Assembly: GCA_037039685.1 (NCBI GenBank)
Contig: JAWNGF010000002.1
Coordinates: 3,720,001 to 3,784,000 of the forward strand
Origin: Ceratobasidium sp. AG-K
Lineage: Eukaryota > Basidiomycota > Agaricomycetes > Cantharellales > Ceratobasidiaceae
Direction of reading: 5' to 3'
DNA length: 64,000 bases
The notes under the pieces were generated by a model. That model made no database searches. It was not told where the DNA came from and saw only the letters and a program-made list of their open reading frames with translations. Shown piece by piece: positions 56,851 through 64,000 of the stretch (positions within the stretch are counted from its first letter, which is position 1; every line of letters begins with the position of its first letter). Position numbers and translations under genes: made by a program.

Positions 56851-58220
56851 TTATTGGGGTGGGCCTTGGGTGCCGGGGTGCATGAAGCGCCGCAGCAGCG
56901 CATCGAGCTGCTTGTCGTCGGTCGCATTTCGTTGGCCGTACGGATAGGGCGATACGGTGAGCGGGGGAAGATACACGTCGTCCATCGCGGCATTGGACCG
57001 GACCGGATGAGGCAGTGGCAGGTTGCGTGTAAAGGGCGAGATGCTGGAACGGAGGGACGAAGGGGTCGAGGGGCCCGCAGGGAAGCCAGCACTGCCGCGC
57101 ATCTCGACGGGCGATAAAGGATGAGGAAGATGACGAATCGGCTCCGGTGACGGATACGGTGCCATGTCTGGGGCCGTCAAGTACGCCGGCCATGTGCCCG
57201 GGTCTGAGCGAGCATGCGGATGTACGAGTCCGAAGTCTGCCATTGGAGCGAGGGCGGCGGCCTCCTGGTTCTTCTTGTTGGTGCCAGTCGCTCGCGCACT
57301 TCGATATGTTCCGGGCGGGGGGATCACGTTCGCGAGCTCGGGTATCTGGTCAACGGTTCGCAAGAACTCGATGGTGCCCTGAGTAAAATAGGCAGCTGGA
57401 AACCCAAATGATGAGATGCGGAGCGGGGGATAAGTGCTGGCACGTACTAATGTGCCATTTCCGTTGCTGGCGGCCGCTTCCTGGAATAGTGGCGAATACG
57501 CTGTACGTCTATCATGGGGTCAGATGAGCAGTGCAGATCACGGGAATGGGTCTGACCTGCTTGATCAGTCGATCGTTTTCCCTGTCTGATGTGCGGTCGA
57601 TGGCTCCCGGGGCCGAAAGGCGAGGCGAACGGGGCGATATGGGAGAGTTGTGGTGTGGGCTATCGGCTTTCCTCCTGCTGTGGGAGTTTAGTGTGAGTTC
57701 ATATACGTGAACTGAGGCGCACCTCCGAGCAAACTTTTTTAGCCATTTTGCTGGCGGGGCTCGACCTCCTTCTCCGCTCTCATGTCGGTCGTCGTCGTCG
57801 GCCTCGGTGTCGCGTTGGTGATAGAACAAAAAGTCCTGAAACCGGTCAGCCCGAGTCACAAAATTAAACAAAGGCTTACATCGCGCACTCGGCTGGGACC
57901 CCATCGGAGGCCGTCGGTCCAGCTGGAGACAGTCAGAGAGAGCTACCAAGCACACTGCTAAACATACCGCTCACTGCGATGGTCAGCGGGAGCCAGAGAG
58001 CAGGTCAGGTGACTTACATGCCCATGCCGGTGGCCTCTGCGTCGGGCCCGCGCTCTTCCCAGACAAAGCAGGCGCCGGGCTTGACCAATCGTCGCTCGTC
58101 AATGTCGAGCCTGCGGGTGATGGGTGTGTATATGCCGAGCAGCGTCGCATGGAAGATGCGATGGGCATCGGCAGTTGTGCGGATGTGCACGTTGGTGCAT
58201 GTCGCCTGCTGGGCCTGCAT
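56851..58220 (-). CDS. WOPR-family transcription factor (Gti1/Pac2 type)
   Basis: The start MQAQQATCTNVHIRTTADAH at 58220 begins the WOPR box directly. First half: IFHATLLGIYTPITRRLD, ERRLVKPGACFVWEE, then IERWTDGLRWGPSRVRD and FLFYHQRD, where the IER codons depend on a 6-nt exon at 57968-57973. An acidic and basic insert (DDDDRHESGEGG) separates the halves. Second half: RENDRLIKQ, TYSVFA, QRKWHI and AYFTQGTIEFLRTVDQIPEL, which closes the DNA-binding fold. The tail is Pro/Ser-rich (PYPSPEPIRHLPHPLSPVE) and ends at 56851. WOPR proteins (Wor1, Ryp1, Gti1, Pac2) control morphology, spore formation and effector genes in fungi. Most members are somewhat longer in the C-terminal tail. Confidence 0.85.
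57968..57973 (-). other. 6-nt microexon of the WOPR gene
   Basis: TGAGCG lies between a CAG acceptor and a GTATGT donor. It joins ...GGCAT and CTGGACC... to read G-I-E-R-W-T-D-G, matching the conserved (K/E)RWTDG core of the family. Joining the neighbouring exons directly gives GCATCTGGACC, which would lose the Glu and Arg codons but keep the frame. Confidence 0.65.
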
Positions 58221-58566
58221 TGCGGGGGGACACTCTGCCCTGTCCACTTTGGCCTGGGCTATATACCCCATCACACACGAACACTCGGATGGTTCTAGCC
58301 AAAGTGGGAAGTTACATGACAAACTTACTTAAGATAAAGCTTGTTGCTACTTCTTCTTCCAAATGGCCGATCGTCACCTACGCGTCGGTCATTTCGGCCA
58401 CATAGACTTTTTCCCCCCACATCATCCGATCATCAGTCGGCATCACCCGCTGTACCCCCGCTCACGGTGGCGCTGTACCCACGTTCACAACATGAACATT
58501 CTCCCCGCATCCGGTCAAGGATAATCTGAGCAGTGACATCTATGGATTTGTTACTAAATACATCCG
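58221..58566. other. Short intergenic region
   Basis: Between two minus-strand genes. An in-frame extension of the WOPR start (58223-58322) begins with TTG and is not needed for the domain, so it is probably leader. No promoter motif stands out. Confidence 0.35.
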
Positions 58567-61143
58567 TTACATCATTTCATGTCCTATTACATCGTTAGCC
58601 ACATTTCTCCGCACTTGTGCATGCACTCACCTCGCAGGGGCATTTCCACAGGTGCCCTGTCTTCCACCGTCACCTGGTGTGTCCGCCCCCTAAACAAATA
58701 CTTGATGTACAGGCTTTTGCGCTCCCCCAGACATGGGTCGTAGAACCCAAGCAGCCCGGCCTAGACAACGATTACCAAAAATATCATAGTCAGCGCTCAG
58801 CACTCACCTTGGACCGACCGCCGGGAATCGCGAGTTGGCTCGCATTGACGAGCATCTGGAGCGGCACTGCAACGTCGATCGCCCCGTTGTCAAGGTTTTT
58901 GGCAGGACCATATCGCGCTTCTAGGATAATCAGTCCTAGAGCCAAGCGCAAGGTCAGCTGAACAGCCTGAACGAAATCCGCATCTTTGAGAAGCGGCAGT
59001 AAAGGCTCTTTCGGAAAGGGTATAGTCCCAGTATTTCCAGCACCGCGCTTCGCACTAAGCGCCCTCATTTGGACGTGCTAGACGTGCTCATGACACGGTA
59101 TTCTTTCGGGGCCATGACAGGTACGATCATTCGGTACCGAGCATCACGTCCGAATAATGCCCTTCAAATCACGCGCACCAGCACCGTACCCCAGACTTAC
59201 CGTCCGATGTGCGTTCATGCTCAACCTTGCGCCCAACCTGGTCTCGCACAGATTCGATATAGTCCTCCGCGGCTCGACGGTCTTCTGCCAATCGTTCTGC
59301 CTGGCGTTCGCGCAGCGCCTCGATTCGTCTTCCAAAAAATTAGCCTGCGCATCTCATTTGAGATTAATGGGCGTACCCCTTGGCCAATCGTTGTCTTCTA
59401 GGCTTGATAATGTACTGGTTAATGAGCACTGCAGCAACGGATGGCACGACGGCCGTGTAGAGCGCCAGGTTGAGGTCAAAGTCACGCGAGAGCTGGATAG
59501 GGAGAATGATCCGTTGGCCGAGTCGGTTCAATCTTTACCAGCTCGATCAGTTGTTCGAATATCACCAGGAAGGCGGACGTACTGGATTCTAAGCGAGACT
59601 CCACCTGGGAGCGCTGCGCCTACTCCGAGTCTCACGCTCGTTGCTTCGGCAACCTTGGCCGTACCATTGAGTTCCAAAACGATACCGAGCTACACGTGAG
59701 CAACATGGAGTAAGTACGAGTGGGAGTGAAATGTAGAGACAGGATGATGGGAGCTGAAGGAGCTCGAGGAAGAAATGACGCTGGGAACACAACATACTCC
59801 ACCTGGTCCGACCCCTGCCCCAGCACTTGCGCTAACCAACACTCCGTCTTTCCCGCCCACACGCACCCCATATTGGGCGCTCAGCTACCAACAATCAGGT
59901 GAGTGATCAGTGGATACGCGCGGATGATCGACGCGCGTACCTGTAGTTTGGCAGGGCTAAGTTCGAGACTCGTTACTAGGCCATTCGTAGATGAGAGGGA
60001 TACGGCGAGGGCCGATGGGGCGGTAAGGGTTGGGGTTGTAAAGCTAATTACACCGGTAAGCGTAGGGTCGAGAAGTCGTTGACCCGTCAACGTTAGCCGG
60101 GGAATGTCACTCAAAGAAACAATCGTCGATTCGGCTCGTAGTGTCCTGACATTAGCCGGTTCCAATCAGATGTTATTCATCGGAGGGCCGCCGAACGTAC
60201 GTTTGTTCATTCAGTTCGAATGTAGCTTTGGGTGCAAGCGTGCGGGGTTCGAGTAACCCAGATGTCACTTCAAATTGGAGACGGGGCGAAAACTGATGTT
60301 TGATTGTTCCGAAAACATTGCCTCCTGCCCTTGTTTTCATAGAAATTAGCCGACTCGTGAACGTCAATCGGGTTCGATCCGACAGGTCCGTCTATTCATG
60401 AACGCTCGTGATGGTTTGTTATTAGCCTGATTATTTCGTTACTCACGTCGAACTTGTGCTTCAGCCCGAGTTGAGCTTGGGATACACCGAGTACTCGGTC
60501 ATCCCATCCCATATGCGAATTTGTTAAGGATAGTGCGTTTACGGCACATATCAATTCTCCCTGGGAACGAACTACATTTTCTGCGTCTTGTAATTTGGCG
60601 GCGCGTGCCAGGCGTGCATATTCATTCCGCAGCTAATCAAATGATATGGATATACGGAACACAGAAATGTAATTAGAATGCGCACCTCCTCCGCCGTTTG
60701 ATACTTTGGCCCGATGTCCCACTTTGTTTTAAGACCTTCTTCGCCCAGGAGATCGTACACGGCTCTTTTATTAGGGTCGGTGAGAACTAGCCACGAATTA
60801 GTCAGGTTCATGAAAAACAAAGGCGAAACTCACTCTCATACGCCCTCGTCAATTCTTGAAACCGCACAGACATCCCAGCCCTGCGAGATTCGTCATGTAT
60901 TTTGTCCGGGTGAATGGTAGCTAAGCTGCAATGTTGGTACTAAGTCTAAACACACCCAACACGGCGCTTGGGCTTACCAGCCAACGCCCGATATTTTTTC
61001 TTTATATCCTCTGTCGAGGCATCTTTTGGGAGGTTCAACAAGGCGTACAGTGATTCATCCGACTGGGGCTCTATAGAAGTGTCCTCGACGTCCCGGCATG
61101 CGTTCCTATGGTTCAGGTCGTTGTGTTCTGGATCATAGTCCAT
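58567..61143 (-). CDS. DNAJC11-like J-domain protein (mitochondrial)
   Basis: The start MDYDPEHNDLNHRNACRD at 61143 leads to the J domain: ESLYALLNLPKDASTEDIKK, KYRALA, TIHPDK (HPD motif across an intron near 60925), VLTDPNKRAVYDLLGEEGLK and KWDIGPKYQTAEEV. A long middle part of beta strands (MKTRAGGNVFGTIKHQF, LTLTGQRLLDPTLTGVISF) suggests the beta-barrel-like region of DNAJC11. The C-terminal DUF3395 domain contains LLKDADFVQAVQLTLRLALG, ARYGPAKNLDNGAIDVAVPL, QMLVNASQLAIPGGRSK, LLGFYDPCLGERKSLYIKYL and VTVEDRAPVEMPLRGHEMM, stop 58567. The human relative works with MICOS/MIB at mitochondrial cristae. It is divergent from Sec5 with only 101 bases between start codons. Confidence 0.85.
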
Positions 61144-61244
61144 AGCTGGTGGTTGTGAAATCCTGATGATCGTCGGGCTCAAAATATTTGATTTCCCACT
61201 TAGGTAATATCCGTTATAGGACCTCCACCAAACCACGACCAACG
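61144..61244. promoter_or_regulatory. Compact bidirectional promoter, DNAJC11-like and Sec5
   Basis: 101 bases between divergent start codons. No clear TATA box. Both genes are housekeeping in nature, which suits a TATA-less shared promoter. Confidence 0.5.
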
Positions 61245-64000
61245 ATGGGCAACTTGAATCTGCAGGCGGATGAAGCAACTCTTTTGAAAACTTATCGAAT
61301 ATCTTCGCTGAATCCTAGGTATGTATTTGTCTAGCCTCTGAAATTAGGGTCTTACGCGCGTGTAGGACTTGGGAAGATATCGACCATGAGACGTCGGACT
61401 CACTTGCAGGCGCACTTCCTGATGCGCCCGAGTTTGAAGGAGATCCGTTGGGGCTCGGGGTCACGATAGAGTGGGTAGCTTATCTTAATCTTCGGCTGAC
61501 AACCAAACATTGATATATGGCCATAAAGTGTGCGAGAGATGGATATCGAATCGAGTAGGTTTGGGCACGCGTTTTTGGTGCTTGTTGGAGTATTAATCCC
61601 GTTACCAAGAGGCGTCAATTCTATTATCGTCCAAGTCATTTGATCCCAAGGCGTTTCTAACTGCGGTCCATCCGAATGCGACGTACCAGGACCTCGCCTC
61701 TGCCGTAAACCATCTTCGAACCGTGATCGACTCGCGCTCAGCAGCTATTCAAGTGTTGGTAGAGGAAAACTTTGATAGATTCGTAGCTGTCAAATCTAAT
61801 GCGGATGGTGAGTCTGTTTTCTAAACCTTGACGCCATGGAGGTACTCAGGGCCCCGCGATAGCGTTGTACGCGGAGATGAAGTCGGGGCTGTTAGAGCCA
61901 GAAAATGAATACGCGTCCAAGAGATTGCGAGAAACCCTGAAACGTAAGTGCCTGCCAAGTTCCGCTACTCGCTGGTCTCAAAATTCGTGCCCCGCTAGAG
62001 GCCTCTCAAAAGGCTGGTCAAGTGTTCCTTCCCGTCCTTGAAAATGACTCAAAAGCGACTAAACTTCGTACGACACTCAACGTTTTTGATCGAAGCAAAT
62101 TCTTTTTCAACCTTCCCGGCACGCTCGCAGAACAAATCAGCGCAGTGAGTCAAGCGGACAAACTAAACCACTTGATCCAACCCTTTACTTTGTGCAGGGT
62201 CGCTATGACGCCGCATTGCGTGATTACAAGAAAGGACAGTTCCTAATCGAGGGCCGATTGAGCACGTTGTTTGGATTACCCGCGCAAGCTAGCTCTTCCA
62301 ACGGATCCTCTGCGACGGACGCCCAGCAGCGGCGGATTGCCGACCGAGTTTGGGCCGCTGTGGAACGCGTGATGGGGGACATGCGCGCTGCTTTAATGGG
62401 GCGACTGCAAGACGGCGAGGCCAGCGTGGAGGAGCAAGAAAAAACTCTTGAGTGAGTTTGGACCCCCGTTCAGTTGGATTAGGCTAAAGCCGATTTTCCA
62501 GGATGCTTCTGGATCTCAACACTACAGATGACCCGGTCTGGGTCTATTTGGACAGTCAACACAGTCATATTCTTACCAAAATGAAGGCCACGCACGACAA
62601 ACGTGCACTATTCATAGAAGGCAAGTCATACATTCTGGCCAACATCCTCCTAAGCCGAACCCACTCATCTAGACTTTCGAGAACGCCTTCCCCTGGATAT
62701 CGCGGAACAAAATCAGATTACGGCGAACCTTTTTGAATGCGTTTGTGCTTTGGAAACCAAGTCGGCCGAGGCAACTCTAAGTGCGTATTATCAGCGTAGG
62801 TGATTTACCTTGCACGGCTCAACTGAACTGGGTCAAAAGGCAAGGGTCCCGCCCACGAGGTGTGGCAGGCGACCTTGGACTACGTGAAAAGCGTATCGGA
62901 GATAACACTTGCGGCTCTACCCAGTTTTTGGCGGATCGGAAAGGCGTTCATGGAGGGTAAATTTAAAAAGGTAATGTCTGTTGGATCCAAATGAAACGTG
63001 TTGGCTTGATTATCTCGGTATAGACTGTCAATACGTCCTCGACTAACCTCTCTACCGGAACGAGGCGTAGTCCCACTCAATGCCGGACCATGGCACTTGA
63101 TATCGTGAGACAGTACATATCGCTCATATCGGAACACTTTAAGCTTTCCGATATGGCTGTATCAACGGTGGCCCCTTCGGCCACAGGTGAGGCTTTTGGT
63201 TGGTTGTAACAATCAAGCGTCCGAATTCAATCCGGATTTAGGACAGATGCCAAGTTCATTCTTACCGCCAGGAGCTGATTCCGTCTCCGCGGCTCATTGG
63301 CTCCAATTGATCCTCAAAGAAATCGTTGAGTGCTCGCGAGAAATTAGCGAGATGGAAATAGGGGGCGACGCTGCATCCATGCTCAAGGAGCTCATCGACG
63401 GGGCACGGTGGACATTTGGAGACGCGCTTTGCGTACTTTGGCTGAGAGGTGCGTGCTTGATCCTCATCTATCCCGATACGTCTGGCGATCTTAGCCTCAC
63501 CACTAACCTATCCAATTATGATTTAGACTCTAAGGCTTTCCATATGCTCGAGACGTGGATCACAGATCCCTCGAAGAGGTCCACCACACTCTTCGTTCCA
63601 CGCATGCACTTTTTCCAAAAGCACAACACCACAGCAGCGTTCAAGATTGCAGGTGGAGCGGACCTCGGGCCCAGCCGAGCGGATTCCAAGCAGCGCCCAG
63701 TCCCAGCCGTGTTTACATCCAAGATCTCGAAAACGTTCTTGGATTCACTGTATGCGTTTTTGGACGGGCTTGCTCATCTGGCCTCGCCCGAGTACACGTT
63801 TACCCAGACTTTAGTACGCTCCGAGCCGCGCGGCAAGTCTAATTCGATCGCGGCCCCTGTTGATCTGGCGAACGTGGTAAGGCGGTTTGCTTTATTGATT
63901 ACGACCGGCGGCAATTGACGTTGTGTCAGGATGTTCGCATCCTGCTCGTGTTGTCCAATCTCGAGTACCTAAACCGCTCCTTGATTCCAACTATGGTTAA
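61245..64000 (+). CDS. sec5: Exocyst complex subunit Sec5 (3' end beyond the window)
   Basis: The start MGNLNLQADEATLLKTYRIS is followed over introns by RTWEDIDHETSDSLAG, a spacer intron of about 180 nt (61459-61637), and SFDPKAFLTAVHPNATYQDL, ASAVNHLRTVIDSRSAAIQV, LVEENFDRFVAVKSNAD, ALYAEMKSGLLEPENEYASK, KAGQVFLPVLENDSKATKLR, TTLNVFDRSKFFFNLPGTL and GRYDAALRDYKKGQFLIEG. This order is the N-terminal half of Sec5/EXOC2, including the vesicle-tethering rod. Further helical exons run to 64000 (DVRILLVLSNLEYLNRSL), where the window cuts the gene. The exocyst tethers secretory vesicles to the plasma membrane and is needed at the hyphal tip. No defect is seen in the part present. Confidence 0.88.

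Noticed and set aside
1..64000. tRNA, rRNA and transposon genes
   Set aside because: I looked for tRNA T-loop patterns, transposase or reverse-transcriptase motifs and long terminal repeats and found none that hold up; by eye this cannot exclude short or degenerate ones.

Overview
This window reads as nuclear DNA of a filamentous basidiomycete, most likely an agaricomycete. Genes are dense on both strands and are broken by many introns of about 45-75 nt with GTRNGT donors. The gene families also fit: WD40 tails of NACHT-type proteins, FunK1-like kinase remnants, WOPR (Gti1/Pac2) and Dap1. A Rhizoctonia/Ceratobasidium-like source is my guess; nothing here proves the species. Gene models were spliced by eye by joining reading frames at GT/GC-AG sites so that family motifs stay continuous.

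Layout. 1-1646: decayed C-terminal end of a WD40-repeat gene. 3.2-3.7 kb: small unknown protein. 3.9-6.5 kb (-): 4-coumarate-CoA-ligase-like acyl-CoA synthetase. 6.8-10.7 kb (-): mitochondrial isoleucyl-tRNA synthetase, divergent from mitochondrial ribosome recycling factor at 10.9-11.9 kb (+). 12.0-18.4 kb: five minus-strand genes (dienelactone-hydrolase/SnoaL-like protein, AcrB-like coiled-coil protein, unknown small protein, alpha/beta hydrolase, TMEM242-like protein). 18.9-19.3 kb: FunK1-like kinase remnant. 19.8-21.5 kb: F-box protein. 21.8-25.0 kb: two tandem secreted HNH/DUF1524 nuclease-like genes. 26.3-27.0 kb: Dap1/PGRMC. 27.2-28.7 kb: equilibrative nucleoside transporter. 30.1-31.1 kb: secreted proline-rich protein made of tandemly repeated phase-0 exons. 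31.7-33.2 kb: GPI-anchor-like secreted protein. 33.5-35.1 kb: KHDC4-like KH protein. 35.6-38.3 kb: divergent cyclin. 39.2-40.9 kb: single-pass membrane protein. 44.0-45.2 kb: DapA/HOGA-family aldolase, convergent with a GH27 alpha-galactosidase (45.3-47.5 kb). 48.5-49.7 kb: SURF4/Erv29. 50.3-52.6 kb: two tandem 2OG-Fe(II) oxygenases. 56.9-58.2 kb: WOPR transcription factor. 58.6-61.1 kb: DNAJC11-like J protein, divergent from exocyst Sec5 (61.2 kb to window end, truncated).

Functional links. The IleRS and RRF genes share one short divergent promoter and both serve mitochondrial translation; the TMEM242-like and DNAJC11-like genes also point to mitochondria. Secretory-pathway genes (SURF4, Sec5) and secreted products (alpha-galactosidase, proline-rich protein, HNH pair, GPI-type protein) make up much of the rest. 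I see no secondary-metabolite cluster, CRISPR array, rRNA or convincing tRNA. The most unusual structures are the exon-repeat proline-rich gene, two microexons (6 and 8 nt), two GC-AG introns, and a set of isolated single-base frame breaks in otherwise normal genes.
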